Source: Mycoplasmatota bacterium
Lineage (GTDB): Bacteria > Bacillota_I > Bacilli_A > Izemoplasmatales > Hujiaoplasmataceae
Assembly: GCA_018622675.1 (NCBI GenBank)
Contig: CP076020.1
Location: forward strand, 372,001 to 436,000
Length of the DNA stretch: 64,000 bases
Direction of reading: 5' to 3'
Shown here: piece by piece, positions 18,205-26,965 of the stretch
Layout of the letters: each line of letters opens with the position of its first letter
Position numbering within the stretch: the first letter of the stretch is position 1
The notes under the pieces: model-generated
What the model was told of the DNA's origin: nothing
Seen by the model: only the letters and a program-made list of their open reading frames with translations
The model's database searches: none
Position numbers and translations under genes: made by a program

Positions 18205-19431
18205 TTAGTTACTAAGGTCTTTGAATTTACTTATAATTGTTTTAACGATGTCTAATGCTTTATACATTTCTTTGACAGAAGCATATTCATATGGTCCGTG
18301 AAAGTTATAGCCACCCGTTCCAAGGTTAGGACATGGTAGACCCATGAATGATAGTCTAGCACCATCAGTACCCCCGCGAATAGGTTCGATGATAGGTTCG
18401 ATATGATTTTCTTTTATAGACTCTATTGCTAATTCTATTTTTTCTTGATGGTCATCTAAAACTTCTTTCATATTGTAATATGAATCACTGAGTTCAAGTT
18501 CACAAGCAATATAACCATATTTTTTATTGATAAAATCTTTTATCATAACAAAATCATTTTTTTGTTTATTAAATAAAACTTTATCATGATTACGAATAAT
18601 TATTGTCATTTCAGTTTTTTCAACACTACCAGTTTGTGATACAAGATGATTAAAGCCTTCATAATTTTCGGTTAATTCAGCTTTTAAGTGTTTTGGTAAT
18701 AAAGCATAGAACTCATTCGCTATATCAAGAGAATTAATCAATTTATTTTTAGCTGAACCAGGATGAACAGATTGACCAATAAAATTTAACTTAGCAGTAG
18801 CCGCATTAAAATTTTCGTATGCGATTTCACCAACCTTAGAACCATCTAAAGTAAATCCAAAGTCAGCGTTTATTTTATCGATATCTATATATTCTGTACC
18901 AGTACCAACTTCTTCATCAGGGGTGAAGACAATCACAATTTCACCATGTTCATAATCTTTATTATTTTGTATATATTCAGCTATTGTCATGATTTGAGCG
19001 ACTCCAAGTTTATCATCAGCGCCTAATAGAGTTTTGCCGTTTGTAACCACCAAATCATCGCCAATTTTATCATTTAAATTTGGGAATGTTTTTGGATCTA
19101 AATAAATTTCTTTGTCTTCATTCAAAAGAATTTTCCCGCCATTATAACCCTTAATTAACTGAGCTTCTACATGCTTACCACTCGCATCTGGCGAAGTATC
19201 TACATGAGCGATAAGAGCTAATTTAGGAACTTCTTTTTTAATATTGCTAGGAATGCGTCCAATCACATATCCGTATTCGTCAATATCAGCTTCTATATTT
19301 AAATCTTTTAGTTCTTTTAATAAATCTTTTAATAAAACCCATTGCTTATCTGTCGAAGGATATGTTTTTGAGTTCGAATCAGATTGTGTGTCATATTTAA
19401 CATACTTTAAAAATCTTTCTAATAATTTCAT
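18205..19431 (-). CDS. pepT: Peptidase T (tripeptidase)
   Basis: A 408-residue zinc-dependent aminotripeptidase of the M20B family that releases the N-terminal residue of tripeptides. Signatures are LALIAHVDTSPDASGKHV with metal ligands, LLGADDKLGVAQIM, FTPDEEVGTGTEYID with the catalytic glutamate, and IRGGTDGARLSFMGLPCPN. The frame runs further upstream with a hydrophobic stretch, but ATG 19431 matches the family start (MKLLERFLKYVKYDTQSD) and has AGAGAGG upstream, so it is chosen. It is cytoplasmic and divergent from the esterase gene. Confidence 0.95.
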   Translation of the reverse strand: MKLLERFLKYVKYDTQSDSNSKTYPSTDKQWVLLKDLLKELKDLNIEADIDEYGYVIGRIPSNIKKEVPKLALIAHVDTSPDASGKHVEAQLIKGYNGGKILLNEDKEIYLDPKTFPNLNDKIGDDLVVTNGKTLLGADDKLGVAQIMTIAEYIQNNKDYEHGEIVIVFTPDEEVGTGTEYIDIDKINADFGFTLDGSKVGEIAYENFNAATAKLNFIGQSVHPGSAKNKLINSLDIANEFYALLPKHLKAELTENYEGFNHLVSQTGSVEKTEMTIIIRNHDKVLFNKQKNDFVMIKDFINKKYGYIACELELSDSYYNMKEVLDDHQEKIELAIESIKENHIEPIIEPIRGGTDGARLSFMGLPCPNLGTGGYNFHGPYEYASVKEMYKALDIVKTIISKFKDLSN

Positions 19432-19533
19432 ACCATCATTCCTCTCTTTTATATAAATGTATTTTATCATAGATAAGACTAAAATAACAAAAATTAATAT
19501 TGCTGGTATGATATAATAAAGCAAGGAGATGCT

Positions 19534-20457
19534 ATGGGAAAATATTATTGTCATAAACATAAACTAGATGATACATTAGGAATTCAATTGGTTAAAATAG
19601 GATTTGTGATCAAAAAAGTCCTAACAAAACTTCGTATTACGGACCGTTTTTACGAAAGAACGAGTAAAAACTATCGTTATCCTAAAGCCATTGATTGGAA
19701 AACCATTCATCATCAAGGCATGAAAGTTGAAACAATAGAATATAAGGATATCACTCCTGACCATTGTTTATTACAATTACACGGTGGTGCATATCTCTAT
19801 GATTTTAATGATAATTATCGTCGCATGGCGAAAAAATATTTGAAAATTCATCCTAATTTTAAGGTTTTTTCTCCCTATTATTCCTTGGCACCAGAACATC
19901 CATTTCCTATAGCTCTAAATGAAGTTTTTGAACTGTACAAGTCTTTACTTAAATCATATGACGCTGATAAAATTATTTTCACAGGTGATAGCGCAGGCGG
20001 AGGTTTAGCTTTGGCTTTAGCTTATCATATTTATGATCATCATTTACCCTTGCCTAAGGCCATCGTCACAATGTCACCATGGACAGACTTTGCAGCTGAG
20101 GGTAAATCATATGAAGATAATAAATATAAAGATATCTTTTTTAGAGTAGGGGATACTAAACTTGATAAAAGCGGATATGCTGGTAAACATTCATTTAAAA
20201 ATCCAAAAATTTCCCCTAAATACGGAGATTATAGTAAATTGCCTAATTTATTAATGTTTGTTGGTGGAAATGAATTAATTAAATCCGATACATTAACAAT
20301 AGGTTTAAACCATGATTTGGCTATTGTTCATGAATTTGAGGAAATGTTCCATGTCTTTCCCTTAGGTTTTAAAGTCATGTCATCATCCAGAATGGCATGG
20401 AAAATTATCGAAGACTACTTAGACAAAATATTCAGTGAGGAGGATAATAATGCCTAA
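19534..20457 (+). CDS. Alpha/beta-hydrolase, HSL-type esterase
   Basis: A 307-residue esterase of the hormone-sensitive-lipase-like family. The oxyanion-hole motif HGGAY lies at 83-87, the nucleophile elbow GDSAGGG puts Ser at 153, and the catalytic His is probably 273 in MFHVFPL. There is no signal peptide. It overlaps the next gene by eight bases, and the three genes from here to 22419 form one operon that ends at a strong terminator. An AAGGAGAT site precedes ATG. The acyl substrate is unknown, but the acyltransferase partner suggests ester or lipid exchange. Confidence 0.88.
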   Translation: MGKYYCHKHKLDDTLGIQLVKIGFVIKKVLTKLRITDRFYERTSKNYRYPKAIDWKTIHHQGMKVETIEYKDITPDHCLLQLHGGAYLYDFNDNYRRMAKKYLKIHPNFKVFSPYYSLAPEHPFPIALNEVFELYKSLLKSYDADKIIFTGDSAGGGLALALAYHIYDHHLPLPKAIVTMSPWTDFAAEGKSYEDNKYKDIFFRVGDTKLDKSGYAGKHSFKNPKISPKYGDYSKLPNLLMFVGGNELIKSDTLTIGLNHDLAIVHEFEEMFHVFPLGFKVMSSSRMAWKIIEDYLDKIFSEEDNNA

Positions 20458-21751
20458 ACAAAAAATCAATCAAGATTGGTTTAAGCTTGATAACTCTGCA
20501 AAAATATTCCCATCTGTTTCAAATAGTTCTGAAACGAACACCTTTAGAGTGACAGTGACTCTAAAAGAAGAAGTCAATGTTGAACTTCTACAAGAAGCGG
20601 TTAATATCATATTAGAACGATATCCAATGTTTAAAGTAAGATTAAAAAAAGGTATTTTCTGGGCTTATTTTGATTATAATTCAAAGCCTTTTATAGTACA
20701 AAAGATGGATCATCGTGTGTGTGGTGAAATCATACCCATAGAAAATAATGGATATTTATTCAAAGTTTTGTATCACCATAAAGATATTGCGATTGAAATG
20801 TTTCATTCTCTAGCTGATGGTGGAGGTGTGATGCAACTTCTAAAATCATTGGTTTATGAATACTTATTATTAAATCGTAAACCGGTTACACCGGACAATA
20901 TTATTGCTACAAAGAATGATAAACCAGAATTTGAGGAATATGAAGATGCAAATGCTAAGTATTATAATAAAAAAAATAGAAAGCATATTCCTGAAGAAAA
21001 AGCATATAGAGTTAAAGGAACTTATTTAGATGATGATCAAACGGGCCTAATTTCTGGTGTTCTGAATACCAAACAAATGTTAGAACTTGCAAGAAAAAAC
21101 GATATGACTGTCACTGAATATCTTACATCAGTTATGATGTATATCATCTATAAAACTCAAATTCAATATAGAGAACATATGCGTTCAAATGAAAAACCGG
21201 TTAAAATTTTTGTTCCAGTCAATTTGAGAAAACATTTTCCATCTAAAACTTTAAGAAACTTCACAAACTTTATAAAGACAAATATGAGAATGGATAAACC
21301 AGATATTTCATTTGAGGAAATTAAAGTTTTAGTTAAAGAACAATTTTCACAAGGTATAAAAAAAGAAGAACTCATTAGGAAAATGAGTGAAAATGTTGCC
21401 TTTGAAAAAAATGTTTTTCTTAGAATGACTCCATATTTTCTTAAAAACTACGTTTTGAAAATCGGCTTTAATATGCTTGGAATCAAATTGAATACAATGT
21501 CTTTAACTAATATAGGTCGCACAGTTTTTCCTGAATCTATGAAACCATATATATATGATGTAACTGCAGCTATATATGCTGGTAAATTTAATACCATTGG
21601 ATGCGCCATTGTTTCTTATGAAGATAAATTTAAAATTACCTTTACAAGAAGTATTATAGAAAACCAAATAGAAAGAGAATTTTTTAGGCATCTAACTTCT
21701 CAAGGTTTAGATATAGAAATTGAAAGTAATTATGTGGAGGAATATTCATGA
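20450..21751 (+). CDS. Condensation-fold acyltransferase (alcohol acetyltransferase-like)
   Basis: A 433-residue protein of the chloramphenicol-acetyltransferase/condensation superfamily. The active-site motif HxxxDGG is present as HSLADGG (His119, Asp123). Conserved elements SVSNSSETNTFRV at the start and VPVNLRKHFPSKTLRNFTN in the middle resemble bacterial alcohol acetyltransferase-like proteins. The start at ATG 20450 is set by GAGGAGG at 20437-20443; the upstream in-frame GTG is too close to it. It ends with TGA in an ATGA overlap with the zinc-ribbon protein. Confidence 0.8.
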   Translation: MPKQKINQDWFKLDNSAKIFPSVSNSSETNTFRVTVTLKEEVNVELLQEAVNIILERYPMFKVRLKKGIFWAYFDYNSKPFIVQKMDHRVCGEIIPIENNGYLFKVLYHHKDIAIEMFHSLADGGGVMQLLKSLVYEYLLLNRKPVTPDNIIATKNDKPEFEEYEDANAKYYNKKNRKHIPEEKAYRVKGTYLDDDQTGLISGVLNTKQMLELARKNDMTVTEYLTSVMMYIIYKTQIQYREHMRSNEKPVKIFVPVNLRKHFPSKTLRNFTNFIKTNMRMDKPDISFEEIKVLVKEQFSQGIKKEELIRKMSENVAFEKNVFLRMTPYFLKNYVLKIGFNMLGIKLNTMSLTNIGRTVFPESMKPYIYDVTAAIYAGKFNTIGCAIVSYEDKFKITFTRSIIENQIEREFFRHLTSQGLDIEIESNYVEEYS

Positions 21752-22419
21752 AATACTGTAATAAATGCCATATATCAATAAAAACAAATCATAATTATTG
21801 CCCCTTATGTCACCAAACTTTAGAAGTGACTAAAGACGAAGAAGTAGTAGAGAAGTATCCGCCTTATCAAGGAAAGTTGAGACCTGTAAAAGATATTACT
21901 AGGAAGATATTAATGTTCATATCAGTGACTTCCATTATTTTATTATTAGTAATTAACTTTTTTACAGGACTAGATATCTTGTGGTCCTTGATACCTATAG
22001 GAAGTATTTTATATTTTTGGATATTAATGACTGTAGGTATCTTTTCAAAACATAATATCGCATTTAAATTATTTATTTTAACAATCACTTTAATATTTTT
22101 TATTTACATGATAGATGAGTTATCTTCTTCAGAAGGATGGGCTTTAAACTATGTTGCGCCACTATTACTTGGCTCGTGTATTATAGCGATTTCATTCATT
22201 ATTTTAATTAAGAGAATTAATTATAGGGATTATATCACATATTTATTATTGATCGTATTATTCTCTATTGCACCGATTGTTTTAATTTTATTTGATGTTA
22301 TCACTGTTTTATGGCCATCGCTTGGCTTGTTTGTTTTGGCAGTTTTTATATTATTATTTATTATTTTCTTTTTTCCAAAATCTATTAAAGATGAAATTAA
22401 GAAAAGATTTCATGCATAA
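21748..22419 (+). CDS. Zinc-ribbon membrane protein (DUF6320-like)
   Basis: A 223-residue protein with an N-terminal zinc ribbon, CNKC at 4-7 and CPLC at 18-21, followed by about six membrane helices from about residue 50 to 215. The architecture matches proteins annotated DUF6320 that sit beside alcohol-acetyltransferase-like genes; I give this from memory of the family and not from a search. The function is unknown. Overlap with the acyltransferase gene suggests it works at the membrane together with that enzyme. Confidence 0.7.
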   Translation: MKYCNKCHISIKTNHNYCPLCHQTLEVTKDEEVVEKYPPYQGKLRPVKDITRKILMFISVTSIILLLVINFFTGLDILWSLIPIGSILYFWILMTVGIFSKHNIAFKLFILTITLIFFIYMIDELSSSEGWALNYVAPLLLGSCIIAISFIILIKRINYRDYITYLLLIVLFSIAPIVLILFDVITVLWPSLGLFVLAVFILLFIIFFFPKSIKDEIKKRFHA

Positions 22420-22453
22420 AAAAAACGTTCATCACTTTGATGGACGTTTTTTG
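22420..22453. terminator. Bidirectional terminator
   Basis: Stem AAAACGTTCATCA / TGATGGACGTTTT (one G-U pair) with A and T runs, serving the operon on the plus strand and the potassium channel gene on the minus strand. Confidence 0.9.
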
Positions 22454-22462
22454 ATTATAAAT

Positions 22463-23785
22463 TTAACCAACCAGAATATGTTCTTTAGGATAATTGATTT
22501 TTCCTGTCATATCTTGTTTCCAATTTTGGTTGATGATACCAAATACAGTGATTGGTCCTAATCTACCAATAAACATTAATATTGATAATAAAATTTTTGT
22601 GGCTGGCAGTAATTCTGTTGTAATACCAGTGGATAAACCCACAGTACCAAAAGCAGAAAAAGTTTCAAATAAAATATTGAGCATCTTATTGTCATAAGCC
22701 GCGTTTTTAGCCTCGATGAGAGATATGACTAAGAAGAAAACAATGGTAATGGTAAAAGCCAATATAGCTATCACAAGTGCTTTGATTCGGTTTCTATTTT
22801 CAATCATTCTTTTATTGGTGATAAATGGTTTGCCTCTTAAAAAAGAAATGATTGATCCAAAAATGATATAGATTGAAGTTGTTTTAATCCCACCACCAGT
22901 AGAGTTAGGGGATGCACCGATAAACATAAAAGCAATGATAACGATTAAGGTTACGTATGAAAATTGAGATATATTCACTGTAGAGAATCCAGCAGTTCTT
23001 GTGGTCACACTTTGAAATATTGCCTCTAACCAAGTCACTTGATCGTATTCCAATAGTTTAATCAAAAGAGCGCCAAATATAATTAAGAATAGTGTAATCT
23101 TTAATACAATTTTAGAATAAATGGTTAAATTTTTCCAATTTTTCTTTTCAAGTAAATCTCTAATAACGATAAAGCCAATACCTCCAATGATGATTAAAGC
23201 CATGGTATTAAGATTTAATATAATGTTTGAACTATAAGCCTGAATGGATGTTGAACCTAATATATCAAAACCAGCATTATTGAAGGAAGAAATGGAGTGA
23301 AAAGCCGAGACTCCTAAAGCTTTCCAAAACTCAAAATCTTGAATAAAAACTGTAAAGTTAATTAACATTCCAATAAACTCAATGGTTAAGGTAACTAACA
23401 CAATTGAACGAACTAATTTTATCATCCCTCCATGTGTGGGTTGATTCAATGCCTCTTTGACTAAATAACGTTCTGTCACACCAATTTTAATCCCTAATAG
23501 CATTAAAACGTAAATAGCGATGGTTACGATCCCTAAACCACCAATTTGAATTAATAAAGCTAAGACGACCTTTCCATAAATACTAAAAGTATCTCCGATA
23601 CTTGATATGGTTGATAAACCAGTTACACAGACTGCAGAAGCTGACAAAAATAAAGAATCTACCCAAGTTAAAGATTCTTCAGCAACTGTTGTAAACGGTA
23701 GTTTTAATAATACAGTACCTAATAATATTATGCCCATAAAACTCGCGAGAATAATAATTAAAGGCGATACTTTTTTTCTTTTCAT
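22463..23785 (-). CDS. Potassium uptake channel subunit, KtrB/TrkH family
   Basis: A 440-residue membrane subunit of a Ktr/Trk potassium uptake system. The four pore loops are visible: CVTGLSTISSIGDTFS, FNNAGFDILG, RTAGFSTVNIS and GTVGLSTGIT, each with the key glycine of the selectivity filter. The length and loop set fit KtrB better than the longer TrkH. The regulatory RCK subunit (KtrA) is not adjacent and is not seen in the window. An AGGAGG ribosome binding site precedes ATG 23785. Confidence 0.92.
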   Translation of the reverse strand: MKRKKVSPLIIILASFMGIILLGTVLLKLPFTTVAEESLTWVDSLFLSASAVCVTGLSTISSIGDTFSIYGKVVLALLIQIGGLGIVTIAIYVLMLLGIKIGVTERYLVKEALNQPTHGGMIKLVRSIVLVTLTIEFIGMLINFTVFIQDFEFWKALGVSAFHSISSFNNAGFDILGSTSIQAYSSNIILNLNTMALIIIGGIGFIVIRDLLEKKNWKNLTIYSKIVLKITLFLIIFGALLIKLLEYDQVTWLEAIFQSVTTRTAGFSTVNISQFSYVTLIVIIAFMFIGASPNSTGGGIKTTSIYIIFGSIISFLRGKPFITNKRMIENRNRIKALVIAILAFTITIVFFLVISLIEAKNAAYDNKMLNILFETFSAFGTVGLSTGITTELLPATKILLSILMFIGRLGPITVFGIINQNWKQDMTGKINYPKEHILVG

Positions 23786-23875
23786 AGGATGTCCTCCTTA
23801 ATAAGTTATATAAATTATACTACTTAATATTTTTTTTGGCAAATGAGAATAAACATTTTTATTCAAGCAAAAATT

Positions 23876-23884
23876 TGTTATAAT
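23876..23884 (+). promoter_or_regulatory. Extended -10 promoter of the guanylate-kinase-like gene
   Basis: TGT-TATAAT at 23876-23884. Just upstream, GAATAAA at 23847 and TTTATTC at 23858 form a short inverted repeat that could be an operator. Confidence 0.5.
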
Positions 23885-23903
23885 AAATTGTAAAGGAGAT
23901 GGC

Positions 23904-24482
23904 ATGTTAGTATTAGTTGGCCCAAGCGCCTCAGGAAAAACAGAATCCGCTAAAATCATGATTAATAGATACCACATTTCTAGAGTTGTTACTTGTACAA
24001 CTAGGCCTAAAAGGCTTAATGAAATTGATGGTTTCGATTATCATTTTTTAAGTGAAGAAGAATTTTTATTAAAAAAAGAACAAGGTTATTTTATTGAAAC
24101 CACTGAATACAATGGATATTATTATGGGACACCTAAAAATGAATTAGGTGATGATAAATTTATCATATTAGAACCTAAAGGTTTACAATCTTTTCTTGAT
24201 TTAGATATTGATATAGTATCAATATTCTTGAAAACAAAAGAAGATGTTAGAATTGAACGGATGAAACAAAGAAAAGATAGAGTGAAGGATATAAAAGCAA
24301 GAATTGAAGAAGATAAAAAAGAGTTTAATCTTGAACATATTGATGGTTTAGATCTTGTTATTGATACAACTGATTTAAGTTTATCAGAAGTTGCTGATTT
24401 GATTTACACTAATTATATTGAAATTCTAGTGAAGAAGAAAAACAATATTAACCAATTATCATTATTTGAGGAGATAGAATGA
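23904..24482 (+). CDS. Guanylate kinase family protein
   Basis: A 192-residue P-loop protein of the guanylate kinase family, which phosphorylates GMP to GDP. The P-loop is GPSASGKT (6-13), followed by VVTCTTRPKRLNEIDGFDYH with the GMP-binding Arg residues, then EYNGYYYGTP, another GMP-binding segment. The segment after residue 95 (FIILEPKGLQSF) departs from classical Gmk, and the C-terminus is longer, so it may be a second or specialised kinase. It overlaps the next gene by four bases (ATGA). Confidence 0.8.
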   Translation: MLVLVGPSASGKTESAKIMINRYHISRVVTCTTRPKRLNEIDGFDYHFLSEEEFLLKKEQGYFIETTEYNGYYYGTPKNELGDDKFIILEPKGLQSFLDLDIDIVSIFLKTKEDVRIERMKQRKDRVKDIKARIEEDKKEFNLEHIDGLDLVIDTTDLSLSEVADLIYTNYIEILVKKKNNINQLSLFEEIE

Positions 24483-24937
24483 ATTTAAAAATAAAAGACG
24501 CGAAAAGAGAAGATAGTCAATTAGTATTGAACTTTATTAAAGGTATAGCGAAATATGAAAAAATGGAAGATGAAGTAGAGGCTACTTTAGAAGATATTGA
24601 AAAATCTATATTTGATCAAGAAGACGCCCATGTTATTATTGCTTATTTAGATGATAAAGCTGTGGGGTTTGCCTTGTATTTCTATAATTATTCCACTTTC
24701 AAAGGACGAAAAGGTCTTTATCTAGAAGATTTATTTATTTATAAAGAATATAGACACAAGGGTATCGGTAATCAATTGTTTAATTTTTTAATGAATAAAG
24801 CTAAGGAAGAAAATTGTGGTCGCATGGAATGGGTTTGCCTGAATTGGAATCAAAGTGCCATCGATTTTTATCGAAAAAAGGGCGCAATATCCATGGATGA
24901 GTGGACTACATTTAGATTAGATGAAAAAAATTTATAA
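24479..24937 (+). CDS. GNAT acetyltransferase, diamine/thialysine acetyltransferase-like
   Basis: A 152-residue acetyl-CoA-dependent N-acetyltransferase. The acetyl-CoA loop is seen in YRHKGIGNQLFNFL (about 91-104). The C-terminal part, WVCLNWNQSAIDFYRKKGA followed by EWTTFRL, is typical of the spermidine/spermine and thialysine acetyltransferase branch. A polyamine substrate is therefore possible, and putrescine synthesis genes lie a few kilobases away, but this is inference. It is translationally coupled to the kinase gene. Confidence 0.85.
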   Translation: MNLKIKDAKREDSQLVLNFIKGIAKYEKMEDEVEATLEDIEKSIFDQEDAHVIIAYLDDKAVGFALYFYNYSTFKGRKGLYLEDLFIYKEYRHKGIGNQLFNFLMNKAKEENCGRMEWVCLNWNQSAIDFYRKKGAISMDEWTTFRLDEKNL

Positions 24938-24953
24938 TGCTTAAGCAAAGTAT

Positions 24954-24982
24954 TTGATATACCCGATGGGGCATGTTAAAAT
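24954..24982 (+). promoter_or_regulatory. Promoter of the thioredoxin operon
   Basis: TTGATA (24954-24959), a 17-base spacer and TAAAAT (24977-24982) preceded by TGT. The gene starts at 25019 after AGGAGG. Confidence 0.75.
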
Positions 24983-25018
24983 AAACAAGAATTAATATCT
25001 TATTAGGAGGAAATACAT

Positions 25019-25330
25019 ATGCCAGTACAAGTAACAACTGACACATTTAAAAAAGAAGTTTTAGAATCAGATATTCCAGTAATCGTTGATTTCTGGGCTC
25101 AATGGTGTAGACCATGTTTAATGGTAGCGCCAATTCTTGAAGAAATTGCTCAAGAATTTGAAGGCAAAGTAAAAGTTGCTAAAATCAACGTTGATGAAGA
25201 AGGTTATTTAGCAAACCAATACAGAGTATCAAGTATTCCAACACTATATTTATTCGAAAACGGTGAAGTGAAAAACCAAGTGATCGGATTAATGAGAAAA
25301 GAAGACTTAATTAAAAAATTAGGGATTTAA
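25019..25330 (+). CDS. trxA: Thioredoxin
   Basis: A 103-residue thioredoxin, a cytoplasmic dithiol reductant. The active site is WCRPC (29-33); Arg replaces the usual Gly between the cysteines, which can shift redox potential. The rest is standard: VDFWAQWC, KVAKINVDEEGYLANQY and the cis-proline segment SIPTLYLFENGE. The reductase-like gene begins three bases after its stop, so both are made together from the promoter at 24954. Confidence 0.95.
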   Translation: MPVQVTTDTFKKEVLESDIPVIVDFWAQWCRPCLMVAPILEEIAQEFEGKVKVAKINVDEEGYLANQYRVSSIPTLYLFENGEVKNQVIGLMRKEDLIKKLGI

Positions 25331-25332
25331 GA

Positions 25333-26193
25333 ATGCGTGATGTAATAGTGATTGGCGGAGGACCTGCAGGGGCATCCGCCGCTATTTATTTACAAAGATC
25401 AAAACTTGATGTCTTATTAATCATGAAAGATCATGGTACACTTGAAAAAACCGGTCATATTGATAATTATTGGGGTTTTGAATCAACCATGGATGGAAAA
25501 GAACTTGTCGAAAAAGGTCTTTTACAAGCAAAAAGATTAGGTGTCACCATTGTAGAAGAGGAAGTTCTTGACATTGAAAATGATATGTTTGGTGGACACA
25601 AATTTACAGTTAAAACTGATAAGGAATCTTATGAAGGTAAAACCGTGCTTTTAGCCACAGGACAATCAAAACCTAATCTAAGAGTTAAAGGTTTTAAAGA
25701 ATTTACTGGAAAAGGTATTTCTTTTTGTGCAATCTGTGATGGATTTATTTATCGCAATAAAAAAATAGGTGTTGTTGGAAACAAAAAGTTTATGTCTGAA
25801 GAATTAGATACTTTATCTAATTTTACAGATGATATCAAAGTATTTACCAATGCAAATGAATTAACAGTCGACGTTGACAAAGAAGTCGTTACTGATAAAA
25901 TCACTGAAATTCAAGGCGATGAAGTTGTGAAAAAAGTCATAACTGAAAATGGCGAACATGAAGTAGACGCTTTATTCATTGCTATGGGGACCCCATCAGC
26001 CAATGATTTTGCCTTAAGAATGGGCGCTATGATTGACAAGAATAATATTGTTGTCGATGATAAGTTTATGACCAATATACCTGGGCTCTTTGCTGCAGGT
26101 GATTGCGTTGGAGGATTACTTCAAATTGCTAAAGCCGTAAGTGACGGCGCACATGCTGCATTATCACTGAATAAATATGTAAGAGCTTTATAA
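25333..26193 (+). CDS. Thioredoxin-reductase-like flavoprotein lacking NADPH motifs
   Basis: A 286-residue FAD protein of the thioredoxin reductase family, shorter than the usual 305-320. The FAD motif GGGPAGASAAIYL (8-20), the redox pair CAIC (132-135) and the late GLFAAGDCVGG are intact. The NADPH domain is altered: where GGGDSAxEEA is expected, the sequence reads GVVGNKKFMSEEL (146-158), and where HRRxxxR is expected it reads FTNANELT (171-178). Loss of both motifs is known in ferredoxin-dependent flavin thioredoxin reductases, so ferredoxin may be the donor here. It follows trxA in one operon. Confidence 0.85.
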   Translation: MRDVIVIGGGPAGASAAIYLQRSKLDVLLIMKDHGTLEKTGHIDNYWGFESTMDGKELVEKGLLQAKRLGVTIVEEEVLDIENDMFGGHKFTVKTDKESYEGKTVLLATGQSKPNLRVKGFKEFTGKGISFCAICDGFIYRNKKIGVVGNKKFMSEELDTLSNFTDDIKVFTNANELTVDVDKEVVTDKITEIQGDEVVKKVITENGEHEVDALFIAMGTPSANDFALRMGAMIDKNNIVVDDKFMTNIPGLFAAGDCVGGLLQIAKAVSDGAHAALSLNKYVRAL

Positions 26194-26205
26194 TATAAAC
26201 ATAAA

Positions 26206-26243
26206 ATAAAAGACAATTAGTTTAATAACTATTTGTCTTTTTT
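26206..26243. terminator. Bidirectional terminator
   Basis: AAAAGACAATTAGTT / AACTATTTGTCTTTT stem with one unpaired or mismatched position and flanking A and T runs. It overlaps the 3' end of the HAD gene on the other strand. Confidence 0.8.
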
Positions 26244-26894
26244 TATGATGTTCCAATTGTTTTTTAAAGCATGGTCTTCTAATTCTTTATCAGGATTCAC
26301 AGCATAGGCCTTACCAACAAGTTCTAGAATGGGTATGTCATAACCATTATCTGCGTAAGCTTTAGAATTTTTATAATCAGCGTCTTTAAATCTTTCTAAT
26401 AACGCTTTTTTCTTTTGGCCCTCAATTAAAATATGAATTTTATCTGAAGGTAAGAATTCACCTTTTTCTTCAAAAACAGATCCTATAATGGTATCAAAAC
26501 CATCTTTTTTAAATGGTTTTAAAATGATATCAAGGTTACCGCTTAGTAAAACGATATGATAACCAGCGTCTTTATCAACTTGAATTTGTTTTCTCATTGG
26601 TTCAAAAATATAGGCTTGCAAATTTTGATAATTATCATTGATAAATTGATTTAATATATCTCTAGGTATAGATCGGAATAAATCTGCAGTTTTTCTCATG
26701 GTATAAGGATTGATTTTTCTTTTTGTCCAACCAAATACTTTTAGTTTATATAAAACATAACGCCAAATGAAACCATACCATATTTTTTTGTATGCTTTAT
26801 CATTTAAATGTTTCTCTTTCCATAGTTTATACATTAATGGCAATGTTTGTTTAGAAACATATGTACCATCAAAATCATAAATTGCTAATTTCAT
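26229..26894 (-). CDS. HAD-superfamily phosphatase
   Basis: A 221-residue phosphatase of the HAD superfamily, subclass IB-like. Motif I is DFDGT (Asp7 nucleophile, Asp9 acid/base), motif II is IVLLSGN, and motif IV is seen as YADNGYDIPILE. The helical cap between motifs I and II is typical of phosphoserine-phosphatase-like members. The substrate is unknown. ATG 26894 is preferred over GTG 26900 because AGAGG then has correct spacing. Confidence 0.85.
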   Translation of the reverse strand: MKLAIYDFDGTYVSKQTLPLMYKLWKEKHLNDKAYKKIWYGFIWRYVLYKLKVFGWTKRKINPYTMRKTADLFRSIPRDILNQFINDNYQNLQAYIFEPMRKQIQVDKDAGYHIVLLSGNLDIILKPFKKDGFDTIIGSVFEEKGEFLPSDKIHILIEGQKKKALLERFKDADYKNSKAYADNGYDIPILELVGKAYAVNPDKELEDHALKNNWNIIKKDK

Positions 26895-26924
26895 AAACAC
26901 CTCTTTATCATCATATATTATAGC

Positions 26925-26962
26925 ATAAAAAAAGTTGTTAGATTTTATTCTAACAACTTTTA
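26925..26962 (-). terminator. Terminator after the agmatinase gene
   Basis: AAAGTTGTTAGA / TCTAACAACTTT stem; a T run follows on the minus strand. Confidence 0.9.
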
Positions 26963-26965
26963 AAA

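Noticed and set aside
18205-19560. Peptidase T with an N-terminal membrane segment
   Set aside because: The upstream hydrophobic stretch comes from an in-frame extension into the intergenic region; ATG 19431 has a ribosome binding site and matches the family start.
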